Below are positions 52,601 through 60,239 of a stretch of DNA of 64,000 nucleotides, piece after piece (positions within the stretch are counted from its first letter, which is position 1; each line of letters begins with the position of its first letter). Source of the DNA: Liolophura sinensis (Eukaryota > Mollusca > Polyplacophora > Chitonida > Chitonidae); assembly GCF_032854445.1 (NCBI RefSeq), contig NC_088301.1, forward strand, positions 32,658,402 to 32,722,401, written 5' to 3'. The notes under the pieces were generated by a model. It was not told the origin of the DNA. It did no database searches and saw only the letters and a program-made list of their open reading frames with translations. The translations under genes and the position numbers were made by a program.

Positions 52601-55600
52601 GGGTTAAACATGTGGCTCAGATGTTTAGCACGCTAGCGCAGCATAATGACCCAGGAGCCTCTCACCAATACGGTCACTGTGAGTTCAAGTACAGCTCATG
52701 CTGGCTTTATCTCTGGCTGTACGTGGGAAGGTCTGCCAGCAACCTGTGGATGGGCATCGACTTCCCCTGGGTTGTGTCCGGTTTCCTCACGCCATAATGC
52801 CGGCAATTGCCATGTAAGTGAAATATTCTTGAGTGCGACGTAAAACACCAAATAAATAAATAAATAGAGTCTTCAGGAAGAGTATACTTGTATTAATTGC
52901 TTTTCACTTAAAAAAGGGCTGTGTGTCCAGGAAGGTGGAGTGGTTTGGTTACATAATGCATTCTCAACCCTCGTTTTCCTATACTCCTAAATACTACTCG
53001 TTTTAGTCAGTACATGGAATCACATACCTGTCAAATTATTATATAATAATAGTATTAATAAAAGAATAAATGTTGCTCAATTACAGGAGAAGTAGACGAG
53101 TCCAGTGCGCCTGATGAAGATGAAGTGTACCTAACATCAGGGTTCAAATCTCCAGAACAGCTCTCTGATGAGCTGGTGACATTATCACTTTTACCCAACT
53201 CAAGGTGGCAGAATTTGCTACATTTGGATGTAATCAAGGTTAGAACTTTGAAATCACCAAGATTCTTTGAGACTCACCAGCCTTTAGTGGCCTAACAGTT
53301 AGAGTGTCCAGCTCAAACCCAGTATGGCAAACCAAAGACAAATGGGACTTGCAGCAGCTTCACTTGATGCTCAGCACTGAGAGGTTAGGGCAAGGAAATA
53401 GGACTGGTTGGCCCTGTGTCAGTATAACGTGACTGGGTGCGCTGCCACAAGAAGACACAGTATATGTTAGTACAGCTGATGACTTCTTGTCATTACATGA
53501 CTGGAAAATTGCTAGTACTAAAAAGTACTACGACATAAAACCCCAAGCATACATACATACACCAGACTGTGAAAGTTGCACCCAACAAACTAATATGTTC
53601 GTACGCCAGATCACAGTTGCCAGCAAAATATTAGAAACCTCCGTAAGAAGTACTTGCTTATGATCGAAGGAAATAAAGAATCAAATATTTCCCCATTGTC
53701 TGCAAATTGGCTGCCGCAGAGGAAAACAACCTGTGTGAAATCTTGCAGAAATCCAGCTCATAGCAAATGCTATCATTGACTTGTGATGCGAATTCCGGTT
53801 CACTTTCTAATACATGGGGCGCAGACTCAAGTCGATCTCTTGATCCTTACGCTGTACCCCTCAGAATGTTGGTCAGGTCCCTGGCAAATGGCTATGGTTA
53901 TAATGTGGCAGACCTGAAGGCTATTCTTGAGTGTGGCATTAAACACTGATCATATAGATAAATAAACACATACAGTGGATAAAACTGAGATGTTGAAGGG
54001 ATACAGGTTCAACTCTGATTGACAGTTGAGCTAGAACGTCCTGGGTTAAAACCCTGCAGCCGTGGTAATGCTTGAATAAATCTGCTAGGCATAGACTCAG
54101 CTAGCCAATCTTTCATAGCAGTCTGGAGGTCTGCAGGTCTGTTAGTCTCAGGAGATTATTGAACATTTATAGTTTACTATGATTATGGCAGAACATACCA
54201 TTGTATTATTACGGGGCATTTTGTGAACTTGTTCTGTTAAACTTTTTTTTCTTTGTGTCAGTGAGATATGGCCATAAATAACAAACTTCATCTTTTGTCA
54301 GATGAGAAACAAACCTAAGGAGCCGCCCAGAGTTCCCAAATCTGCTCCGTTCTTTCTTCCTACTATTCCTGGACTTGAACCACAGTTTGCTCCAATGGAA
54401 GCAGAGGACACAAGTGAAAAGGTTTGTACTAGGGAAAATTGTATGGGAGAGTGATGTAAATGAAAATCCTTCTCTATAAGCCAGGTCAGAGAAATTTTTG
54501 GTTGTTTACAGTAATAAGATATCTTAAGTCTAGCTCATGCCAGCTTCCTCTCTGAACATACATGGGAAGGTTGGCCAGCAACCTGCGAATGGTTGTGGGT
54601 GTTTACCAGCCTCTGCCTGGTTTCTTCCTTTGTTTACATCTTACATGATTATCATTTTGTTTACATCTTACATGATTATCACACTTTGTTTACATCTTAC
54701 ATGATTATCACACCTTGTTTACATCCTAAATGATTATCACACTTTGTTTACATCTTACATGGTTGTCACACTTTATTACATCTTACTTCCATTTTACCTT
54801 GTGTTTACATCTTACATGATTATCATTTTGTTTATGTCTTACATGATTGCACCCTTTGTTTACATCGTACATGATAATCACTTTGTTTACGTCTTAAGTG
54901 ATTGACACTTTGTTTATATCTAACACGATTATCACCCTTTTTGTGGCCTGCGGCAATCTGTGGGTTGTCGTATGTATCTCCCAGTTTCCTCCCTCCATAA
55001 TGCTGGCCATCTTATAAGTGAAACATACTTGAGTACAGCGTAAAACACCAATCAAATAAATAAATAAATAAATATCACCCTTTGTTTTACATCTTACATG
55101 ATTATCACGCTTTGTTGAACAGGGCAAATCTCGTGTGGTAACAGGTCATCTCCAGCCACTGACCGTTATTGGTCAGGAGTTACTGCAGGCTTCATCTACA
55201 GAAGATTGTAAGTTATTAGTATGTCTGTCACTGGGATATGAGGTCATCTGTAAACCCTGACTGTTTGCCATGTCCCCTCATGTTATATTATCATTTTAAG
55301 AATACTTTTCAGTAGTTTCATTCGACTCAAATCTTGACATTGACTTCTGAAACAATTGAACAAGTAAAAAAGCTACCTAACAGAGGCAAGGCTTTGAATG
55401 TCATCTTGTCAGTCCTTCACAAAAGATTCCATGACTATTTGGAACTGACTTACTGTACTGAGATAAAACTTCGTCTTGACAAGGTACCGATCAAAATCAT
55501 TATGCTCAAAATGTCTGATGATCCTATGTGCTGGGTATGTGAATGGTACAGATTTTCTAGTGAATGGCTTACAAAATAGATGCTGAACAAAGGTTCCTAT

Positions 55601-57241
55601 CTTATGTATAGGACTGCACACTGATTTATTCAACAGGGGCCACTCGCACAAAGCAATTGTAGGCTGTGAAGTTGATTGTAACTACCATGGTAACATGTTT
55701 TAATTTGAGTTGCCATGGTAGTTACAACGCACTTAGCTTACAACCACATTGTGCAAGTGCCCCCAGTATCATTGGTTCAGCTATGTTGCCTTTGAATGAC
55801 TTCCAATTGACTTACTGACTTCAGGTAAAGTGTCAGCTTCAGTTAAACCTGGACTTACTGCACTCTGACTTAAGGTAAAGTGTCAGCTTCAGTTAAACCT
55901 GGACTTACTGCACTCTGACTTAAGGTAAAGTGTCAGCTTCAGTTAAACCTGGACTTACTGCACTCTGACTTAAAGTAAAGTGTCAGCTTCAGGTAAACCT
56001 GGACTTACTGCACTCTGACTTAAGGTAAAGTGTCAGCTTCAGGTAAACCTGGACTTGCTGCACACTGACTTAAGGTAAAGTGTCAGAATCAGCTAAACCT
56101 GGACTTACTGCACGCTGATTTAAGGTAAAGTGTCAGCTTCAGCTAAACCTGGACTTACTGCACGCTGATTTAAGGTAAAGTGTCAGCTTCAGCTAAACCT
56201 GGACTTACTGCACTCTGACTTAAAGTAAAGTGTCAGCTTCAGGTAAACCTGGACTTACTGCACGCTGATTTAAGGTAAAGTGTCAGCTTAACCTTGATTT
56301 ATCTTTCAGTTCGCTCCATATTGAAGAAGTTTAAGGAGCTTGGTCCATCAGCCATTGATCTGGAGATAAGATCCCTGTCCTCAGACAATGGTGGTTCTAC
56401 TGAATTGATGGGTCAGTTCTTGAGATTTATTCAACATATCCTGGCCACCAAGAAGGACTTTGAACTGGCCCATGCATATCTGGGGCTGTTTCTTAAGGTA
56501 CATGCATTGTTAGTTAGTTATTGTATGTAACAACACACCCACGCCAACAGTTATTACTGGTGCTGATGAACATTTTCCTGGTTCAAAAATTATACCTGAG
56601 CTCGATATTGATGAAATGTTGCTATTGTGGTGTTAAACCACTATAAATCATGTTCATGGGTTTCCACCAGGCTCTGTCGTCGTATACATGAAATATTCTT
56701 GAGTGTGACATATAACACCAATTGAATAAATAAATAAATCAAATTTATATCAAATGTGCACCTAGTCATGTAGAAGAACCTAATGTGACTTGGTTTCAAG
56801 ATTTTTGGGTCTGTGCAGTATTTTGTAAACAGAGTGTTTCTTGAAAAAAAAACAAACTTGTTGGCCTCCAGTACATCTGGTGCAAAACTAATCTTTTATC
56901 ATTTCTTATTTTCAGGCACTTGTATTTTTCGCTGAAGTTTATGTACAAATACTATTTAATAACATTGCTGTCCAACTGTGAATTCATGGGTATTTAGTCA
57001 TAATGTTATCATTCATCCATTTCCACAAAGGAAAAGCTGGATTACAGAGTATGTATATATTTAGTAACTTGTTGTTTGTGTTTACTTACAGCTACATGGT
57101 GAGCAAATGACCTCTGAGCCCCACTTGATAATGGCTGCCAAAGAATTAGCCAATCAGCAAGAGGCTTCCTGGCAACATCTTCAAAGAACGTTCAACCAGA
57201 CTTTGTGTTTAGTGAACTATCTCAGGAGTGCTACATTGTGA
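34693..57241 (+). CDS. WDR36: WD repeat-containing protein 36 (UTP21), SSU processome
   Basis: Twenty exons: 34693-34836, 37317-37344, 39847-39947, 40924-41041, 41663-41850, 42855-42987, 44039-44214, 44926-45046, 46299-46448, 47037-47194, 47705-47819, 48975-49140, 50121-50229, 51524-51603, 52369-52577, 53087-53238, 54302-54421, 55123-55207, 56310-56497, 57092-57241. Phases agree and give 896 aa, the size of the vertebrate protein. Landmarks are FTGFRALGYVSNHIP (8-22), WDR36-type WD blades through about residue 640 (HPNTYLNKIVLASKQGTMQL, TDGHPVMTTGSSVGHIALWD, MSPTGDYLVTSHVDDLGVYL), and the Utp21 C-terminal region from about 690 (NKPKEPPRVPKSAPFFLPTI, then LRSLSSDNGGS). By family it is a nucleolar U3 snoRNP/SSU-processome scaffold needed for 18S rRNA maturation. 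Introns hold at least four minisatellites and many SINEs. Confidence 0.97.
35188..35370. mobile_element. MITE-like element B, copy 4
   Basis: The left end ACCCTAATTCCTCAACTTTT..CATATG and right end CATGCG..AAAGGTTGAAGAATTACTGTAG form terminal inverted repeats. The core shares GGGCTTCACAAAAATTG with copy 1. It lies in WDR36 intron 1. Confidence 0.65.
35836..36085 (+). mobile_element. SINE family C, diverged copy
   Basis: ATGTGACAAAGCTTGTCGGG, TACTTGTCAGAGGAGGGTGG and flanking blocks resemble the family C core. It is diverged, so the boundaries are approximate. Confidence 0.4.
36111..36226 (+). mobile_element. SINE family A, head-truncated copy
   Basis: TGTACATGGGAAGATATGGC, AATGGTCGTGGGTTTCCCAG, TATAAGTGAAATATTCTTGA and AAAACACCAATAAAATAAAT identify it. 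It lies in WDR36 intron 1. Confidence 0.85.
36310..36716 (+). mobile_element. SINE family C copy containing a GATGGTGTG expansion
   Basis: Starts near TGATTTGTAGATTTTCCCAT, contains TCTGGTCAGTAACTTCCCAA and TGACTGCTATCATATAATTG, and ends in a TCAAATAAATAAATAA tail. Positions about 36385-36500 are an expanded GATGGTGTG simple repeat, which is the variable spot in this family. Confidence 0.65.
36720..37090. repeat. 51-bp minisatellite, about 7 copies
   Basis: The unit is CTGAAATATCACTACTATTA then CAGTTGACTTCACCACAGCA then GGCGACTTGAT; one copy lacks CTT. The unit length divisible by three yields a spurious minus-strand ORF. It lies about 230 bp before the 28-nt WDR36 exon. Confidence 0.95.
37385..39565. 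repeat. 62-bp minisatellite, about 35 copies
   Basis: The unit is TAGCTTAAGTGGTAGTGAGG then ACACGACCTATGGGTGATTA then CTCACACTGACCTGATTACGTG. Recurring variants are CGACC/CGCCC, AGTGG/AGGGG, GTGAGG/GTCAGG and a 60-bp form lacking AC. It begins about 40 bp after the donor of WDR36 exon 2 and ends about 280 bp before exon 3. Confidence 0.97.
40241..40430 (+). mobile_element. SINE family A copy with tRNA-like head
   Basis: Head GGGCCTCCATAACTGAGGTG..GGTTAGCATGG, box B GCGAGTTCAAGCCCG, then AGCAACATGCGGATGG and CCGTTTCCTCCCACCGTAAT. The middle has deletions. It lies in WDR36 intron 3. Confidence 0.8.
41210..41400 (+). mobile_element. SINE family B, head-truncated copy
   Basis: GGAAACAGGACTGGTTGGCT, CAGTATAATGTGACTGGGTG, GATGCTTCAGTGCCGGCAGC and CTAATGACTCCTCATTAAAT match the family B body. 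It lies in WDR36 intron 4. Confidence 0.8.
41960..42890 (+). repeat. 52-bp minisatellite spanning the WDR36 exon 6 acceptor
   Basis: The unit is TGATGTCTGATATTTCAGGC then TCCAGCTGTAGATGTGGTAG then ACATTGGTGTAA. GATATTTCAG occurs 17 times intact, giving AG|GC junctions at 41993, 42045, 42097, 42149, 42201, 42231, 42283, 42335, 42387, 42439, 42491, 42543, 42647, 42699, 42751, 42803 and 42855, plus one degenerate copy near 42595. Only 42855 continues into the rest of WDR36 exon 6. The three units before it carry the exact exon start GCTCCAGCAGTGGATGTGGC. Confidence 0.97.
43068..43218 (+). mobile_element. SINE family A variant with a different tRNA-like head
   Basis: Head GCTTGGGTGGCCTGATGGTG followed by AGAGCGTCTGCCTCGAAGAC resembles the family B head, but the body (TGGATGGTCGTGGGTTTCCC, CCCACCATGATGCTGGCC) and tail (ACACCAATCAAATAAATAAA) are family A. 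It may be a chimaera. Confidence 0.8.
43832..44015 (+). mobile_element. SINE family C, partial copy
   Basis: ACGTGGGAAAATTCACCACT, AACTTGCCGTAGGCTGGAGG and CGTGAAACTGCCTGCCATTG correspond to the family C core. It ends 20-30 bp before WDR36 exon 7. Confidence 0.5.
44562..44694 (-). mobile_element. SINE family A, 3' part
   Basis: TTTATTTATTTATTTAATTG, GCCGTACTCAAGAATATTTC, GGCGGCCAGCATTATGGTGG and CAGCCCGGGGGAAACCCC identify it. It lies in WDR36 intron 7. Confidence 0.9.
45164..45500 (+). mobile_element. SINE family B copy with internal 16-bp expansion
   Basis: Head GACTACTTCAGTGGACTAGT and box-B-like TTGGATCAAACCTGGG are followed by about five copies of a 16-bp unit (GGGTGGGGTCAAACCT, 45240-45320). 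The unit looks like expansion of the box-B region. The body ACAGGACTGGTTAGCCTGGT, CAGTATAGTGTGACTGGGTG follows. Confidence 0.8.
45905..46108 (-). mobile_element. SINE family A copy
   Basis: TTTATTTGATTGGAGTTTTA, CAAGAATATTTCACTTATAT, TCAGCATTATGATGGAAGG, box-B complement TGAACTTGAACTCACAG and head complement CTAACCACTAGGCCACGG. It is internally deleted and lies in WDR36 intron 8. Confidence 0.85.
46226..46275 (-). mobile_element. SINE family A tail fragment
   Basis: TTTATTTATTTGATTGTTCT then AATGCCATACACAAGAATTTT, about 20 bp before the acceptor of WDR36 exon 9. Confidence 0.6.
47820..48974. other. WDR36 intron 11, no feature recognised
   Basis: Contains short AT-rich low-complexity runs, including a T16 near 48845. 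I see no exon, SINE or tandem array. Confidence 0.4.
49500..49802 (-). mobile_element. SINE family A, full-length copy beside a tail fragment
   Basis: A short tail fragment (about 49500-49555) is followed by a nearly complete reverse copy from TATTTATTTATTTATTTGAT through CAGCATTATAGTAGGTGG, GGACCAGAGGAAGCTAGC and TGGACTTGAACTCACAGCG to CCACTAGGCCACATAGGCCC. It lies in WDR36 intron 12. Confidence 0.85.
49803..50010 (+). mobile_element. SINE family C, partial copy
   Basis: TGATTTGTACATTTCCCTGC, GTGACAGTAAGCAGTTATGA and AGATTGCTAAAGGTCAGTGG match the copies at 22490 and 36310. It directly abuts the family A copy. Confidence 0.55.
50374..50726 (+). mobile_element. SINE family B, best-preserved copy
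   Basis: tRNA-like head CAACTACTTCAGTGGCTTAA..TGCTTCGAAGTC with box-B-like GGGATCAAACCCGGG. Body GGAAACAGGACTGGTTGACC, CAGTATAATGTGACTGGGTG, CACACCTAATGACTCCTCAT and an end AAACCCCAAACATTCATTCA. It lies in WDR36 intron 13. Confidence 0.85.
50727..51523. other. Rest of WDR36 intron 13, no feature recognised
   Basis: No further dispersed or tandem repeat and no supported exon. Confidence 0.4.
51744..52004 (-). mobile_element. SINE family A, near full-length
   Basis: TTATTTATTTATTTGAAAAG, GTACTCAAGAATATTTCACT, CCAGCATTTTGGTGGGAG, CGCAGGTTGCTGGCATCCCT and head complement CTTAGCCATGGAGCCCCC. It lies in WDR36 intron 14. Confidence 0.88.
52600..52867 (+). mobile_element. SINE family A, full-length reference copy
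   Basis: Shows the whole structure: head GTGGCTCAGATGTTTAGCAC..GCTAGCGCAGCATAATGACC, box B GTGAGTTCAAGTACA, body GTGGGAAGGTCTGCCAGCAA, CCGGTTTCCTCACGCCATAA, tail GTAAGTGAAATATTCTTGAG and CACCAAATAAATAAATAAAT. It lies in WDR36 intron 15. Confidence 0.92.
53276..53565 (+). mobile_element. SINE family B copy
   Basis: Head CAGCCTTTAGTGGCCTAACA..GTTAGAGTGTCCAGC, body GGAAATAGGACTGGTTGGCC, CAGTATAACGTGACTGGGTG, and end TAAAACCCCAAGCATACATA. It starts about 40 bp after WDR36 exon 16. Confidence 0.8.
53850..53975 (+). mobile_element. Diverged SINE (family A or C) tail copy
   Basis: Contains ATGTGGCAGACCTGAAGGCT, ATTCTTGAGTGTGGCATTAA and GATAAATAAACA, resembling the shared SINE tail. The head is not recognisable. 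Confidence 0.4.
54537..54622 (+). mobile_element. SINE family A middle fragment
   Basis: CATGCCAGCTTCCTCTCTGA, CATGGGAAGGTTGGCCAGCA and CTGCCTGGTTTCTTCC. The 27-bp array begins where it stops. Confidence 0.6.
54623..55120. repeat. 27-bp minisatellite, about 12 copies, split by a SINE
   Basis: The unit is TTTGTTTACATCTTACATGA then TTATCAC, with length variants. Copies run to about 54942 and resume at about 55074. The last copy runs directly into the acceptor of WDR36 exon 18 (GTTGAACAG|GGC). Confidence 0.9.
54943..55073 (+). mobile_element. SINE family A, 3' part inserted in the 27-bp array
   Basis: GTGGCCTGCGGCAATCTGTG, CCAGTTTCCTCCCTCCATAA, CATCTTATAAGTGAAACATA and CACCAATCAAATAAATAAAT, flanked on both sides by copies of the 27-bp unit. 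Confidence 0.85.
55636..55764. mobile_element. Foldback (MITE-like) element, 129 bp
   Basis: Terminal inverted repeats GGGGCCACTCGCACAAAGCA and GGGGGCACTTGCACAATGTG (read inward) extend through GTAACTACCATGG near the centre. It resembles the element at 4584-4715 in plan and in the central CATGGTAGTT block. Confidence 0.65.
55820..56295. repeat. 50-bp minisatellite, about 9 copies
   Basis: The unit is GGTAAAGTGTCAGCTTCAGT then TAAACCTGGACTTACTGCAC then TCTGACTTAA. It ends about 15 bp before the acceptor of WDR36 exon 19 (TTATCTTTCAG|TTCGC). Each unit carries a donor-like AAG|GTAAAG and an acceptor-like TCAGCTTCAG. Confidence 0.95.
56655..56745 (+). mobile_element. SINE family A, 3' fragment
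   Basis: ATGGGTTTCCACCAGGCTCT, CGTATACATGAAATATTCTT and CACCAATTGAATAAATAAAT. It lies in the last WDR36 intron. Confidence 0.75.
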
Positions 57242-57900
57242 TGTTAACTGTGGACGCTGCCTGGTGAACTGTGTGAAGAGAGAAACATACTGTGTAGTAG
57301 TCCAGTGTGTTAGCTGCCCTGTGGGAGCCAACCATTCGCCAGATTGGTGTTACAGGTTTCCCACCTTCACTGAAACAATTGTCTATGCACTGAGAGCCAT
57401 GTGTTTATAGCTGAGCATAGATAGACCTTACAGCTTGGAGCAACATGGTTTGGGGCAACTGGAAGCATCTTGAGAAAAATCAGATCATCTAATCAGATTC
57501 TAGTTTTAGTGTATCTGTGTGGTCACCGAGAACTCTTGACTAAGCAGTTGCTCGGAGTTGAACACATTCTACTTTTCCGTAGCCTCAAGCAGCCAGTTAT
57601 GTCCAATAGTATCAGCCTGTGAGCGCTTTCACCCAGATGAGCAGAGTTTGCCCAAGGTTGGTCATTGTGGTGCAATCGGTCCTGTGACAGTCACACTGCT
57701 ATGTCAATGTTGACCGTTGCCGCCAGTTGTAGTCGTCCTATACGCACTGGAGTCTGGTCAGACACAGAATGATTGAGTTGGACACAGATGCATTGTAAGT
57801 TAACCTATGCCTGGCTTAATACCTTGAGATGTGCGACAAAGAAATAATGGTGTGTAACACAGTACATTATAGCAATAAAATTTATTCTTGTATCAAAGCT
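57242..57900 (+). other. WDR36 3' untranslated region
   Basis: Follows the TGA at 57239-57241 and contains no convincing ORF. The likely end is set by the AATAAA at 57874. Confidence 0.6.
57874..57879 (+). terminator. Likely WDR36 polyadenylation signal
   Basis: AATAAA about 630 nt after the WDR36 stop, followed within 40 nt by T-rich sequence (ATTTATTCTTG). It is the first canonical hexamer I found downstream of the stop. Confidence 0.6.
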
Positions 57901-59068
57901 TCTACATTCAGTATTAAATAGTTATGTATATTTGAATATAGAACATGCTGCTGATGGGACTGGGCATACCGGAGGCCATTCCAGATGATGAGATGTGCTA
58001 GCTGTGTGTACATACCTGTACAAACACAGATCTTGTCAGTGTACTTATCTGATTTTACATCATTTCACTTCCTGATCAGATCATAAGTGTGTTAATCTTG
58101 CAGACAAGCATGTACAAGTTGTACATCAATCTGTCAGTGGCAAGACTGGCGTCCTGTGAGAGGAGGATCTGGGAAATGTTGAGCAAATGATGGGAGTAGA
58201 TACAGTAGATACTATATCACACTGTGAGTGATACAGTGTGATACAGTTTTGGTGGGTTTGGTCCCCTCTGTACACACTGTGGTAATGAATTGTGATGACA
58301 TAAATGACATCTTAAGGAAATTCCTCAAAAATATCTACTATTATCCAGGAATGACTAACTTTTATGTGAAGAGATAAAGAGAAAAATATATATATATACA
58401 TGTAACAGTAAAATAATTTATCATCAACTAACATGCTTGCTAAAATCAAAGCACAATATTGAAAGTAAACCGCTTCTACCAGCTAAAAATTTTTAGAACT
58501 AAATGCACACGGCTTGTACATGTATATACAACTTGATCAAACAGTACAATAAGCTTAAATGTAGCTTGAAACTTCTTTATCACAGTCATAAAACATCACA
58601 GTGTAGGAACCTTTCAGTCAGATGTAGCACTAGGTCAAAGACGTATACCATGTTGACACAAACTTGCAATATTACCTACACTGCCCGGATATGCCCTACT
58701 GTGTAATAATTAAACGATAGTTTTAGCATCACACTAATGCTGGGCTTTTATCATCATCTTTAGCAGAAGGCTACCAAGGAAATGTTGCCAGTGACTGACG
58801 GAAATTAAAAGAAGTAAAACATAAGTGCATTGTAGCGAAGTAGCAGGCTGCAGGTAGCTTTGTAAAGAACCCCGGCTAATGTCCAGTTCTAATTACTGCC
58901 TGATGTACCATGCCTATCATGAAAGTAGAATATAAACTCCCAGGTCTTGAAACTTTCCCACACACCTTGGAGGGCTCTATGAATTACTAACTCGGACATG
59001 GTTTCCTAGCAGCTTCACAGGTTGGCAGCTTCCTGGTTTTCCTAAGCCTGATGGGTTTCCTGACTGCC
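57901..59068. other. Intergenic sequence, no gene recognised
   Basis: Lies between two convergent genes. Small ORFs here lack splice or family support. Part may be the 3' UTR of the minus-strand gene. Confidence 0.4.
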
Positions 59069-60053
59069 TCATGAGGTCCCAATCAACTGATCAACAGCAT
59101 CCCAGTCAATATAGCTCATAATACTACCACTGCTGACAGAGACCGCATCGGCTATGTCTCGAATCTCTCCCACATTTACCTCATTTGCATACTCATTTGA
59201 CATGATGACATCATAATAATCCGAGACAGCCTCTGATGTCTGGTACTCCCGAGATGAAATAGCTCTCCCCTGCAAAGAAAACAAACAAAAGTCCAGATTA
59301 AGATTGGTCCACACAGCTTGAGGGTTGACTACTTCAATTTACTTTAAAGGGGTTTAATGCCGTGTCAAAGAATTTTTCACTCACATGACAGCACCTAGGC
59401 TTATGGGAAATCGTGGTGCATGCAGTAAACCTCTGCAATTAGCCACAGCTAAACTGCTTATCCAACTTGATCTAAGGTTAGGTGTGAAATTCATGTCCGG
59501 CAAAATCAGGCTTCAGAACAAGATTCACAGATTACCAGACAGATTCAAGTTCACCTATGTGTCAATCCTACATATGTATCCTTTTGAACAAAATTCATAC
59601 TGAGAAGCTTGTTTTAGATTACATGAAATGTAGTCTGAGATTCCACATAACAAACCTGGGCAGCAATATTTTTGGCCGTCATTGCATTAAAACCAACAAG
59701 TAATGACAACCATGGAATTATTATTATTCAAAACGTGCATGAAAGAGGCCAGTTTTCAAACTTGAGCTGAAGTTTGATAGGGAGAATCTGGATGAATTTG
59801 CTACACAAACTGACGTGTACCATACATTTATGCCTTGTGAAGTTCATGTATGCATTTACCGCGTATGAGCTGTCTTCATCGTCATAAAGGATTTGCTTGA
59901 CCCGTTCATCCACCTCCCAGGAAGAAATGTCAGACTCTATCTCCTCCTCCTCCAGCAAATCACTGATGTACGGGTCAGCGTAGGGACGGGCTCTCGTATC
60001 TTGGCGCTGAGACAAAGTGCTGTGGGTTGGCGCTGCAAGCACTGCGTCAGACG
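59069..60053 (-). CDS. C-terminal two exons of an unidentified gene
   Basis: Two exons on the minus strand, 60053-59860 and 59269-59069, join in phase 0 and end in TGA, giving about 131 residues. Splice signals are good: acceptors TTTGTTTTAG|CG and TTTCTTTGCAG|GGG, donor GCG|GTAAATG. The first exon encodes a basic stretch (QRQDTRARPYADPYISD) then an acidic one (EEEEIESDISSWEVDERVKQ). The second ends DWDAVDQLIGTS and contains SDYYDVIMSNEY. It is hydrophilic with no membrane segment and is probably partly disordered. The phase-2 entry of the first exon means more 5' exons lie to the right, beyond the satellite. I do not recognise the family. Confidence 0.65.
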
Positions 60054-60239
60054 CTAAAACAAAGACAGAATTAATTGTGTTTTATTTTTTATCAGCTATA
60101 CAGATCAATTACACATATGGCAATGCTTATTTCCACTTCAGAACCTTGAGCACATTATTAACCCTGGCTTCTGTTCCTTAATCTGTTTCCAGCTACAATA
60201 CTACATATATATGACCATATAAACCTGACATCATACTAG

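Noticed and set aside
52600-52700. tRNA gene at SINE heads (also 40241, 43068, 50374)
   Set aside because: The heads have box A- and B-like motifs but are fused to SINE bodies and show no complete cloverleaf with a plausible anticodon stem.
55334-55579. An 81-codon frame within WDR36 intron 18
   Set aside because: WDR36 exons 18 and 19 join in phase without it, and it lacks flanking splice sites. It is probably a chance frame.
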